This document shows positions 37,606-50,574 of a DNA stretch of 64,000 nt, in pieces. The DNA lies in NCBI GenBank assembly GCA_013398055.1, contig VZRS01009624.1, forward strand, positions 709,802 through 773,801. The letters are read 5' to 3'. The notes beneath the pieces are model-generated. The model saw only the letters and a list, made by a program, of their open reading frames with translations, did not search any database and was not told the origin of the DNA. The DNA is from Ifrita kowaldi (Eukaryota > Chordata > Aves > Passeriformes > Cinclosomatidae). The stretch's first letter is position 1. Each line of letters begins with the position of its first letter. The position numbers were made by a program, and so were the translations under genes.

Positions 37606-40600
37606 GTATGCAGAACCTGATTTTATGTCATTTTTTGGTAAAGTTTTAATGGTTTTTGTTCAGTTTTAATGTGTTTTACACCTTGACTTTTGGCACCACG
37701 CACAGACCTTAATCCAAGTGGAAAAGTTTGTCCCTTCTGCAGAGCCAGACAAGAGCCAGCATCACTTTCTCTCCACCCTCTGTGTAAATCCAGATGTTAT
37801 TTAGGTGCACTGAGGATTCATTTGTCTTTGGACTGTGGGGACATGCAATTTTACAGACAAAACAGGGAGTTTGGCAAGGCTCTGATCCTGCAGGAAGGTC
37901 GCACTTTCATCTCAGTTACATTTGTCCTACTTTCCTTCCTTCATCTTGAGGAATGTTAAACATAAGAAGCACCATAGCATTATTTATGCAGTAAAAAATA
38001 ACACAATGACACATCCTAGCTCTTGTCTTGTCCCCACTGAATGCAGAGTTAATAATGAGGATGGAATTTCATGTTCATTCATGTTATTTCAGTCCACTAA
38101 CAGCTGCAAAAGTAGCAGTGAGGCTTTTCTTTTCAGTGGATCAGTCAAAGCATGACTTAGCTGCATTTATACAAACAACAGTGGCATCACAAACCCAAAG
38201 AAGGGCCTGACTATCCCAAATCATGCCTGTTTTCCCACCTGGCAATCCCATAAGCCATGTCCTCTCCTCCTGCTGCACAAGGACACTGAAGAGCACAATG
38301 CAGTTGGACAGAATGATTTATCAGGATGGTCCCTAATTCATTTGTTGCATTTTTCTTTCTAACATCAGGCACAGATATTTGTTGATGAAATTTTGCACAA
38401 AAGCTTAGCTGGAGATACTTTGTGAATAGGGAGGTCAGCTCCTCGACCTGGTTAAATTGGTGCAGTTCCACTGGAATCAATAAACAGCTCAACATAAGCC
38501 GAGGAGCTGGGCTGTGCTTGGCACTTCTCCAAATGGGAATATTCTACAGGGCTGTGTAGGTTAGCAGGAAGAGCAGTTTCCTTTCTTAAGAATGTTTCCA
38601 TTAAAATGAATCCCATTGCAGCAAATACAGAGTGCAACATACATGTCAGTGTGTAATAATTCCAGTGATTGTAAGGAGATCTTGTTCTGATAAATGGAAT
38701 TTCAGTAGCAGCTTTCGGTGACAGGACTTCATATTTAATTCTTACTCTTCTGTTAATCTTCTGCCTTCAAACACATATTTCACTCCATGTCTAGGATGTT
38801 TTCCACTGTTGTACAATAACTGAACGTCTCAAAACTGATTTTATTCAGTCTGGTTTTATCAGAATTAGAAAAAGCTAATGTTGTGAAATTTTCTGTGTTG
38901 CATTTTATTCGATTTTCGTGTATTCGCTCACCTTTACTTTTTCACCCTGCCCTTATATATAAAAATATTTCAGAAGAAAATCCAGTAGTGTCAGAACAGA
39001 TATGAATATTTTTAAAAGAATTTAGCTATATGGGATCACAAAGGAGAAACTGAATACATTTATTTTAGGGACAGAGAAATGTAAATGTGTATCTACCATT
39101 GCAGTTCAATAACCTCCCTGACATTTATTTTTGTAGCACATCTTCCAAAACAACCCTTTCTTAGAGGTGCTGCTGCAAACATTCAGCATCTTTGTAGACT
39201 TTGCAAATACAGGTTATTACCTCTCCTCTAATAGATGGTTTGTGCTTAATTACAGTGCTTTCCAAAGCTCTTTGTTTGCTCAGTGTAATAGTAAAGGAGA
39301 AAACTGTGTGTTTTTACAACAACCTCTTTCCTTATGTCTATGGTTTTTTGAAAGGGATTTTTTACTGTATTTTTCCCAGTCACTGGTCACATTTCTCAGA
39401 ACAATTTTTGGACATTTCCACTCAGTGTCAGAATCAAAACATTTAAAAGCTCCCTGGTTTTTATGGGTTGGCTGTTGTCCACTTTCTAAAACTCCAGCAG
39501 TTTTAGGACAGCTTGGAAGTAGCACCCAAATCTGGATACTTCAAAATCACTTCTGCTAATCTTAGTCCAGCTTTACCATGCTCTGCTGACAGGAGCATTG
39601 GCTGCTGCCAGACAGTGAAACCCACCAGGGATGCTGAATCTGAGGGAATGTGCATCCTGTAGGGATTTGGGGCACGGGGCAGCCAGGTCAGAGCAGCTGC
39701 CTCACTCAGAATCTGGACACAAAGGCAAGATCCTCAAACTCTACCAGGACATCCTTTTCAGCAGAGGAAAGACAAGGTGGGTCATCTAGGGAAGAGCCAA
39801 CTCTATGGTAACCTTGTGGAGTAATCAGAGTTAGGCTTTATTTAACTTAGCAGGTAAGAAATGCCTTGGAATTGGGTGGTATTTCCTGGGCTGGGGCTGT
39901 GGCTGTGGTGGTTGCTGTACTCTCATGCTCCTGCACAGTCCTGGTGCTGAGTCCTGTGGTGTCCCATCGCTGGGGTTTGCAGATGGGGAAGCACCTGCTT
40001 CAGAGGATGGTTTTTCCAAGGACAGGCAGTCACTCACCACACGTGGCTGTTGATGCTTCCAGCCAGAAGCACACGTGGGACAGCAGGAGCCTCACCCTGA
40101 CCTGTTTTGGGCAGTGGGTCATAGTGGCTGGAACACTAAAGAGCTTTTCCTTTGTCCTCTGATATCCCTGAATAAGTTTATTCTCACAAAGAAACAAGCA
40201 GCAACATGCTTCCTGTCTCTTCTCCCTTCCCATACTATAGCTCTTTGTACAATTCAGCATTTTGTTCTAATTCTTAACTCATGTATTTTTTCTTCATATT
40301 TCAAGTGATTTGTGCAAACTTTTTCATGCTTTCTGCCAAATATATCTGTATTAGCACCAAAATTCTCAGTATGCCAAGCCTTTATGGAGAAGCCTTGGAA
40401 ATGAAGGTTAACACAAAAGCTGTGACTAGACAGGTTAATTTGCAAGCTCCTAGTGTGGATTGAAAAGTTCAAGCCCCTTGAAGCTGCAATTTCATCTTTA
40501 GGTAATTCTATCAAGGGAAGATTTATAACCTCCATCTCTCAGGCCTGGTCACCATATGTTGTTGCTTCAAAGAATGTTGACTTCCCTATTTTCCTCTTCA

Positions 40601-43600
40601 TTTACTCTCCCTGCATTTTTCTCCTCTGTGGTAAAACAATTGGTTTATCCAAAAAGAAAAAAAAACATTCAGTGTGGTGAGTTCTTCCCCATTTCATCTC
40701 TTGGTTATTTAGTCTCTAGAAACTCCAGAAAGGGGAGAAAATCCTCTGAATTCCTTCTTGGTTTATCTTTTAATTTGCCCCTACAAATGCTGCACACTTT
40801 TTCTCTGAGTGGTTTTGTGGGAGCTCTAACACAGCCTGGCTGAGCCCCAGCAGACAGTGCTGTGTAAAACAGTGTGGCATAAAGATTTTTGAAATGTAGA
40901 CTGTATTTTTGGGGGGTTGGATTTTTGAAATACGTGCTGCATTGAATGAAATACCCTTAACATTGCTGGCTTAGATAGGTCAATTTATTGGTTCTAGCCA
41001 TTCCTTTCATGCTGAGCAGCAGGATCCTGCTTTTCTATGGGATTGTTTCTATAGTAAAATTATAGTTTCCGGTTTAGCCAGCCAGCAATTCCTTCTCAGT
41101 AAAAATGTTCAATAAATAAATGTCAAAGTTTCCAGTATATCCTCGTTACTCTGCCCCACTCGTACATAATTGAAAATGGGAAGAAGGTGCTGTTTGATTT
41201 GGCAGTCATCCAGCTAATTTTTTTTGTTGGATAGCCCACTCTTTGGGACAAAGCTGTACACCAGGGAACAGGATTATTGCCTTATAAAACCCTGCAGCCC
41301 ACTGACTATTCCTTAATTGCATATTAAAGCAATTAATAAAATTACCTGTATGGAACCAGATTACCAGATCTATTTTGGATATGCTGCGTTCATGTGGGAC
41401 ATTGTTACTGGCCAGCAAGGGAGAGAAGAAACTCTGATTTTCTGGAATGCATCTTGTTGGTCACTCTGTAACCAGCTTTCTGTGAACATTTTTGCTGTGA
41501 AACACTGAGCTAGAATTTAGAATCTACGCGATTACAAGATTTTTCAGGTATCAAATTGACTTTTAAGGGAGGTTTAGTCTTTCCTTTGTTGGTTTTGGTT
41601 GTTGTGCAAGTTGTTGGTATATCCTGCAAAAAGAGGGAAAAGCTTTTTCATTGTTTCTACAAAGCAGGGCAGAGGTGTGTGAAAATGAGCTGGGTTCTAT
41701 AGGAGGAGGTGTTATGTGATTATCTCATATGGATTAGCTGGATTATTTAGCAGCAGTAGCAGCTGAGCAGGTGAAGGACCCCTGGGTCCAGTCTGCACCC
41801 CTGGAAGCAGCCCCAGGAGCCGTGGGGATCGTGGGCCCCTGGCTCGGAGTCTGTGGACTGTATTGCAGGTGGAAGTTGAAGTTAAGGTGGTGCAGGGAAA
41901 TAATTCACTCACAACTCTGGACTAAAGGAGCCTGGAGGAGTTTTGTTTGTGCACTGCTGGGTTTTGCTTCTTTTAATGGACATCTCCTCTCAGTTGTCTC
42001 AGGATGACGTTGGGTGGTAGACCACAGAGGGAAAAATCAAATAACAAACCCCACAGATAGCACAAGTTTTGTAAAGATCAGCCAGGAAGAACATATGATA
42101 CATGGTGTGTTTGCCTTGTAACAATTAAAGTGTTACAGACAGTCGTGAATGTAAAGAAGTTCCTGAGTACAATTAGTCCACAACCTTGGTAATGGACCAA
42201 CTGGCAGGGGGGAAGAGACAACATTTCATAAGAACACCCATAAATAGTACTGGGACATATTCAGCTTTTGTGCTGACAGAACTGGAGGGGGTTATGCCAT
42301 TTCCATTTCTGGATCAGGCCATTTCTGTTGTGATTCTGTTCCACTTATTTCAGTGGACGCACTGCAGTTGATGATCTGATCCTCTATTCCTCTTCCAAAG
42401 CATTACCTGTCAGGCCATGGATTGAAATTCATACAAGCGTCTCGTGATTTCCATATTTTCAAAAGCAAGGACTGAGTGGAAGATCAGGGAAGGGATAAGT
42501 TTTTCCTTAGAAATGGTAATAACTTGGGAAATCAAAAGAGGAAATAAAATGACTTCTCCCTGTTGAGTTTGGGAATGTTGCCTTCCCTCATCTCATTAAA
42601 AATTTAAAGCACTCTTGTTTTTGAGCAGGGTGAATTAGTAATTAAGTGCTATAATCAACTTGTGTAAACATAATATTGAAGGAGAACAGCAAATTAATCA
42701 TTTTGTTGGCTTGCCTTTCCTAATTAATGCACCTTTTAGCAAAGGCCTTCCTGCCATGTTGGTTTTTTTTCTCCCATTCCCTTAATCAGAGGATTTTGGA
42801 AAGGCAGAGGAAGGAGATGGTTTTTCTTAGGCACCATGATGTACACAAGGAGTGTGTTAAGGTGCTGTGACCTTGCCTTCCTTTCCTTCAAGAACTCTAA
42901 ATCTGGTCATGTAGAGTTTGAGCCCAAGGTTTTAGTGCCATCCTCGGGCAAAAAATAAAAAGCTCTGGCTTTCCTGGGTAGGTGTTGGTTGGTGTGGCCT
43001 CTTCTTCTAAGTGACTTTGAGAACCAAACTTTCTCATGTAAGATGTTCAATAGCTGTGGAGAGTATTTACATCTAAGCAGGCTTGGCTCAGGGCAGTGAC
43101 TTGGCAGTAGAACTCCATCCCTTTACCTCTTTCCTTGGTGTTTTGACACTGAAATATGGCTTTCCCTAGTTGAGAGTGGTTTTTTTTTTTCCTTGTGTAA
43201 TAAAGTTAGATTCAATATGACATGCATGAAACCACCAAGATACTGGCAATGCCTCTGGCTTTTGTATAGAGTCAGCTGCCTCCTTACCAGAAATCTTGAG
43301 AGAAATATAGATGAGAGAGAGAAATGAAAAGGCAGTGATTCGATGGCCACTGTCCAGTTCCTTGTGGCCTAGTGTTTATGGTACAAAGAGTGCCATTTTA
43401 GTTAGCATATTTTGGCCTGACTGTCAGAAGTCTTTGCAGTGAGGGTAAAAAGCAGATGAATCACTACTACTCTTTTGCCCTAAGGATGATCCTTCTGTAT
43501 TAAAGCTGAGAAATATAAATGCTGGTTTGTCTCTGCCAAGCACAGAATGAGCTTTCAATCAGTTTCAGAGTGTGACTTTTTTCACTTTCCAAGCCACAAT

Positions 43601-46600
43601 AAATATATAGAAACCTTTCCACTTTCTTTCAGCTGACTCCAGTGGACAGCATTTCCATGTGGCTGGAGTTGCTCTCTTGCTGGGAGTTAAATCACACACA
43701 CAAACACCACCCTGTAGAGATCACACAGCTGAGATGTGGCTGTAGCTGCTCTCTCGATGCTTTCACAAAAGTGCTTAGAAAAGTTCCCTGTGCCTTGTTG
43801 CTGTTTACTGACATGTGATACTGGTTGACATCTGTTGCCCTTCTCATTTGAGGTCTGTTTGCTTTACTAACTTTAACATTTCCACATTGCTGTGCTGCTG
43901 AAGTGCAGATACACAAATCTCCTTGCAGTCCCCAAGGTCCTTTTATGAGAAGCAGAGCTGCCATCATTTGATATCATCCTGCTGGCTGCCTTTTATACTG
44001 GAGTGGAGAGAAATAATTCTGTTGCTGTGAAATGTTCTTGGGGGAGTGCAATGTCTAGTGCTATATGTTGTCATACATTTGATGTATTAGCAGATCAGTA
44101 CATGCTGTGCAGTAGTGTTTAGTTCATTGTCACAGCAGATGATTTGTGGTCGGTTTATATCACTTGAAATTATTACAGGTAAAAACTTGTCTAAGTAAAT
44201 GGCAAAGTTTGTCATAGCAGGTCATATAGCTGCTGCAGTGACGGATGATCTTAGTCCACAATCCTAATGCAGCATTCCCAGTTAATGTAAATCAGCGTTG
44301 CTCCAGGATTTCGGAGGAGTGACTCCAGTTTACTCCAGTGCCCCAATCCAGTCAAGCACTGGGGTGCATCACCTGACTTTCAAGAAGGCAAGAAGCCCAG
44401 CTGAAGACAATCAGGACTGCCCATGTGCTGAAGTACTCTACTGGATCAGAGCCCAGACAAGAATCTGACACAATGCACAGGGAGATGATACATCTTGAGA
44501 TGATAAAGGTGACTTGAGCAGTTAGTTTGTGTTATAACCCCTTCAGGAACAAGCTGTGGATGCCACAGGTAATGGGATACAAAGGCTGTGTCTTTTGTTA
44601 AGAGCTGTCCTTTTAGTGGAAACTCAGCATGCTGCATTTGAAATGTCACGCAGTACACAAATGTTCAGATTTGGAATTTCTCAGTAACTCTTTAATGACA
44701 GGGAAAGGCAGCTGCAGTGAGTCCGTGTGGTAGATCAGCTATAACAGAACTGCCCATTTACAGGAACTGAGTGTTTGGCACAGCTCTTCTAACAACCTCA
44801 GCAGTCCGGTACTTAGGGATGTGGCCTTGTTACTGCTCTGAAAGCAGAAATGAGCATGAAATACCACCCTAATGAAATAAAACATGGCCTTTCATTTGGG
44901 CATTGGTGGAAGGAGATGGGGCACCGTGTGTTGGGATATCAGTGTGACTTCCCTGTTTATTAAACCTGGCTGAGACTGGTGATAAAGATTTTATTACCTA
45001 TTTTTCACATTTATGAGGATGGACTGAAAAGGTAATGAAGACCTCTTGGAGGGAAGCATGACAAAAGAAATCTATTTCCTCTGTCTTTATGCTGAAAGTG
45101 TAGCTGGCTTTGCACAGTGGCACAACTTCACTGACTTCTCCCGAGTTCTGGATCTTTCACACCCTGAATTACTGTGTTAGAAACAACCACATGTATGTGA
45201 ATGTAACCTCCTCTGTCTGTAGGATTAACACTTACATTGTCATGTCTTTCAGCTTTTTAAAAACTCACATCAGCTGATGCTGGCAAAGAATAAGATGTAG
45301 TGTTTTGTTAATCTGCACAAGTTGAGACTCTTATTAAACCAATGGTATTTTTCTCATCTGTCAGTAAGCCCAGGACCTGGCAAGCAGGAGAAAAAATGCT
45401 GCCTGGAATAGTTCAGCTTCTGCTGCTGCGTATTTTTGTAACAAACCATGAAACGACCACAGTGGAGTTTTTCTAAGGAGATGTACAATTAGTTGAATTA
45501 TTTTTTTTCAAGAAGAGTAAGATTAAGATCAGCTCGTAGAAGTTTAATAATATCACAACCTTACAGTTTTTCCAGCTTGCTGACCCTGTCTTTTCTTGAG
45601 GAAAACCATAAATATGAGGAAACCATAAATGTGTCTTTATAGTAGATAGATACTTTCTTAAAAGTGTACTCTGATCCTTCTCCTTTCTATTTTAAGGACC
45701 AGTTTCATCCATGTGCTCAGAGACACAGCTGAAGTCATTTGGACCTTGGACTCCCCTTCTGTCCAGGCCATTTAAGCAGGGAAAAGTGTGATAGCAATAT
45801 TTTATAGGAAGGATGAGGACAAAGGAGGGTACCATGGATCTTTTGTAACTGTCAGTAGCCAAGAAGGTCCTTCTCAGAGTGTGTCTTGCTTAAATGATGT
45901 TTGGGATGTCAAACAAGTTAAAGTCTCTCTGCCCTCACCTCTTCAGTAGCTGAACAGAACAACCTTCAAGTTATGCACTGGAGAATTGGAAACTCAATCT
46001 GGCTACATTGTGAGATTAATTTTCCATCTGGGATTTGCACTCTTGCTATGTCAGCACAGGGATCAGGCTGTTCCGTGGCGAAGCACAAGCATGTGGAGTC
46101 ACAGCACTGTCTGAAATGCTTGAATGTTTTTCACACTAAAGTTTTTGAAGGACATTATGATCACTTAGTTGTGGGATTTGGTGCCACTAGTTCAGACCAC
46201 TAGGACATACTTTTGGTACCCTATATTTGAAAAAGTTTTATGTTTTACATCTACTATGTTATCCTTGCTCCTAAACATGTCTAGGGGGGTTTGTTTCTTA
46301 ACATTTTCTCCCTCAGTATAGTTTAACAAGACTGTTTACTATCTCAGAGTGCCCAGTACATTTCATTGTGGTTAACAGTAAAGACATTTTCTTTTATTCC
46401 TTTTCATATAATCATGGATCTGAAATGGTGAAGGAGAGATCCCATAACATTTATTAGAAGGCAGCTGCTTTTTACACATATTGTCTTTCCTCAGAATTGG
46501 AATCCAATATATGTTCTTGTTTCCTTGGTTTCTTAGATACAGACATGTAATAACCATTCCCAACCCTTTCTTTCTTGTTTTGAAGCAAATTTTCACATGT

Positions 46601-48292
46601 CCCGTGCTTAAAATTTCTGAGGCACAGTTTGAAGTTGGGCAGAGAGATATAGAGAATCCATATGAAATTCCTTCATGGCTCTGTTTTGTTTTCATTGGGA
46701 CAAGTGTCCACATAATGAGTAGCAAGACCATAATTGTCACTCTTGAGGGAAATAAAGGCAGAAAGGCTGACCACCAAGCGGGCATGGAAAAGCCTGACTT
46801 GCAGATTTTTGCACAAAGATATTCCTCCAGATGAGGTTTGAAAAACATTGGGAGAGCACAACGGGGAGAACTGCTGTGCCCATCTCTTGCTGTGCCTTAT
46901 AAGTGCACAGCAAAAGCGAGTTGGGTTGTTGTCTTAGGAATGATTTATGGGGCATGTACTCAATGTGTAGCATTCCTGGGAGCTGCATTCCCCTGAGCAT
47001 CACTGACCCTCAGTACAGAAATACCTCCTGACCCATGCAGGGCCTGTTTGTGTGAGCACCTGCTGTTTGCCACACAGCTTCCAGAGAGTCCTTTGCCAGG
47101 TAGAGGTTTTAGGGAGGGAGCGTGGGTGTGGGAGCTCTGAGGGGAGCACATTTTTTGGGCAAGGAACAGAGTAAAGTGATGTGGCAATGGAGCCCTCTCC
47201 AATGAGGGGTGTTTAGATCTAACCCTGTCACTTCTCTGGGAGCTTGGGAAGCACAGGGGACCCTCAAGGGAGAACACTCTGGAAAATAAACCAACTTCTA
47301 ATCAATAGTTTTGCCTTTGAAGAGTGTCTGCATGACAGGCATGTATAGGAGGGCTGCACCATCGTCCAGCCCACCCTCTCCTTCCCAAAACTCTGGGGTG
47401 GATGATGATAACACATCACATGTGGAAGGTGCCTTCATTGCCCAGCCCTGTAGCACAAACACCTTGGATATATTCAGCAAAATACTGCTGAGTTTTGTAG
47501 CCTTCAGACTCCCTTTGCTTTCAAAATGTCTGGTAAGACTTGCTTTTTGCCTGATTTTCCCAGGTTGGTGGCTTTGTATATGTTGTTGTGAAATCTGCCA
47601 TTTCTGTTGACTTTAAGTCGTTTAGGTATTGAATGCTGTATCTTTAGGCCAGACTGAGGCAAGCAGCTCGTGTGCCTTCCAGCAGATAAATGGGATGTGT
47701 GTTAGGCTCAAGGTTGGGAGCTGGCACTTAGCTTAGGTGTGGGAGGTGAGTGATGGCCCTGAAGATGCTAAGCTGTGTGAAGCCCTTCTGATAAATGGGG
47801 CCTTTTTGTGATGAGCTCTCCTCACGTTCCTGGATTGGTTGGCATAAAAGCTTTGAACATACAAGCACATTACTCATTATTTACTGGTTGTGGTTGCAAG
47901 GTTGTTTAATTTTGCAATAGTCCCATCTAAGGGATGATTCTTGCATTGCATGAAAGGGAGACTAAGCAAGATTCACTTTTTTGTTTGCTTTGTGTAACTT
48001 TGCCCCTGTAAGTATTCAGCACGTTTGCTATAAGACATAAAATGTCAAACCTGTGGCTTTCTGGACATGGACACACATCCCAGAGGAGAACCAGGCATGG
48101 AAAGAGAATAAAGATAGGTGTGGCAGAGAATGGGGCTTTTCTCTTTCATGAGTAAATCCCCAGTAGCCACCATCTCCCTCTCCCTGCTCCCACTCTGATG
48201 TTGTTTATTTTTTCCTCTTGTATTTTTGCCTCTCATTTGTGCTTCTCTTCTGTTCAGTAGTTTTCACTTTTTCTTTTTTCCCATTGTTGATC

Positions 48293-48408
48293 CTTCTTCT
48301 CTTCTCTTCTCTTCTCTTCTCTTCTCTTCTCTTCTCTTCTCTTCTCTTCTCTCTTCTCTTCTCTTCTCTTCTCTTCTCTTCTCTTCTCTTCTTCTCTTCT
48401 CTTCTCTC
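48293..48408. repeat. (TCTTC)n pentanucleotide microsatellite
   Basis: About 23 units of the pentamer CTTCT, with phase slips near 48350 and 48392. The strand is pure pyrimidine, so the complementary strand is pure purine (AGAAG). Long open frames on both strands over it are artefacts of a stop-free repeat. Confidence 0.95.
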
Positions 48409-50394
48409 ACCTTCTTTAGTTCTGTCTCTCTCTTCCCAACTCTTTCCACATCTCAGTCCCTTACCCATGTTCTCACATAATGAAAAGCAAAGAGTAAGGG
48501 ATGGATTGTGGCTCATTCAGTGCTGATCCCTCACCTCAGGACCCCTCTCAAGGCTTGCAGGACTTCAGTAAAGCCTCGTGGCATGTCCTCTGTTTTATGG
48601 GCACAGCATATGCACAGAGCACGGACTGGGCTGTGCCACTGTTCTTGGACTGGAAGAGGGGAGATTTATGGTGGCACTGATCACAGTGCTAAAATAAACT
48701 GCCCTCCCTCAGCCAGAGGAATAGGAGTTTGTAAATGCCAGCATTTTATACACAAACTGAAGGACAGGGCTGAGGGAGCCAGCTGCCCAGGTTAGCTGTT
48801 CAGGATCTGAACATGGCAAGGCTTTAAAAGCAGAGAGCCAGAAGAAGTCATTTATATTAAAACAAACTCTGTCATGAGTCATTTGACTTCTTTTTCTCTT
48901 ACACACATAGTTTATGTCCCAGGCCTTCTAAGGCCTGGGTAACATCTGATACTCTTTAGGCTGAGCCGGCTCTAATAGGAGTGGGATCCTGCTTCCACTT
49001 ACACTGTACCACTTAGAACTCTATTTAATTTGAGTCTTGTGTTTACAGCCTGTAACTGTTACTTATTTGTCATTTTTATGGTAATAAAAAGATTGTTTGT
49101 CTGTGATTCAGTCCTTGCCGTGCTGTTGAATAGGTCTGTGTCCTTCAGCAGCAGCAGAGGAAAAGAGGGGCTTTTGCTTTTTGCCTCATTCATTTTTCTC
49201 ATGCGGGTCCAGTCAGGCAGGAGGAGGATGCAGGTCCTTCCTATCCCTCCCAACCACTGTCTCAGTCTGTTGATGCCAGCAGAGCATCACTCCACATTTT
49301 TCACACCATTTGCAATGAGCTGAATGTGAGTTTTCTTCCCTTCTCCTTCAAAAGAGCCAACACCAAAGTGTACCCTGTCTGCAAAATACACCTTTGTCTC
49401 CTTTACAATTTTTCTTATTTTTTCATTCCCTCCTTTGTCTCATCCCTTCTGATCCCAGGTTTTTGTTTAAACATTTTTACCAGGTGCAAAAAATAGTTAA
49501 TTGCAGGTAGGAGATGTGAAAGGTGTATGAATTCTTCAAGTCTCGTCCCCTGCTTATGCCAAGGCCTGTAGAGACCTGAAAGGGGAGAATGAAACCCAAA
49601 GGGCAAGAAAGCTTTGTCCCACTCCAAAGTTTACAGGGAAAGGGTTCAACCCCACCCCATCCAGCTTCCCTGGGCAAGGATAACCCTCGGGCCCCCCTGC
49701 TAAAAGAGGCTGCACCTTAATTAAGAGCATGACTCTTGTTCCCTCTAGTGGCTAATTACACAGCATCTCTCACACCAGAGTGTCATTCCACTGCCTTCCT
49801 GCTTCCCTGCCCAATTTTCCTCCCATCCACAGCATTTTTAAAATGTTTTCTAACTGTCTCGGTTTCTGCCAATGATGGCGTTTGCCATTCTTTGGACTGT
49901 GCCTTCAGAAAGCTGGGAACTCTCCCATGGATAGATAAAACACAGCAGTAGGGTTTAGGGCTGCAGAGGTTTTTGCTCATATTCCACCCATGGTGGATTT
50001 TTCTGCAGCGTTACCAGGAAGGGTTAAGGAAAAGGGGCTTTTCTTGGTTTATCAGCATCCCTGCTCCTATTGTAATTCCTTAAGTATGACCAGATATGGA
50101 TGTCCAGAACTGTTGGACACCTCAAATCCCAGGCTTGTGTCATGTCCTGGAGATAAGGAGGGAGTTGCCTGGTTTTGCAGATCAAACACATACCATGCAA
50201 AATGTAGTGTAGTATTTCCTAGGGACACAGGACAAAATCTGTGTGTGCCAAAGGAGTTTCTACTAACAGCCTGGTAATGGGAGGTACTCTGTGCTAGTTC
50301 AAATGGACACAAAACTACTGCAGCATCAAGTTATTCTGAGCGTAAATAAAAGCTGAATTTTGCAATGAGAAAACAATCTGTGTTACCTAACTCG

Positions 50395-50574
50395 ACAGTC
50401 AGAGTCCGTAGACTTTATTCCCACCTCAGCCGCTGACTTTGTCTGTGACTTCGGGCAAGTTGTGTAACTTTGTTCTTCATCCTCCTGATTTGTGAAGCAG
50501 ATCTGGTGATGTTTACAAACCTCAGAGGAGGGGTTGATGGTTGTATTAAAGTGATAGAACAAAAAGTGCAAAGA
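50395..50574 (+). mobile_element. MIR-like (CORE-SINE) fossil
   Basis: The order of segments matches the mammal-named MIR SINE as I remember it: ATTCCCACCTCAGCCGCTGA, then TCTGTGACTTCGGGCAAGTT (consensus roughly TGTGTGACCTTGGGCAAGTC), TGTAACTTTGTTCTTCATCC, CTCCTGATTTGTGAAG, and a 3' part ACAAACCTCAGAGGAGGGGT followed by GTATTAAAGTGATAG. The match covers the core and most of the 3' tail, with the divergence expected of a very old copy. MIR-type copies are scarce and badly decayed in birds. The identification is from memory; the alignment is good but not scored. Confidence 0.72.

Noticed and set aside
46372..46848. 158-codon open frame on the minus strand and 117-codon frame on the plus strand
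   Set aside because: No recognisable domain; mutual shadows of the same AT-rich DNA, with lengths expected by chance in 64 kb.
48205..48526. Open frames rich in Arg/Glu/Lys (minus) or Ser/Leu/Phe (plus)
   Set aside because: These are translations of the stop-free (TCTTC)n microsatellite, not proteins.
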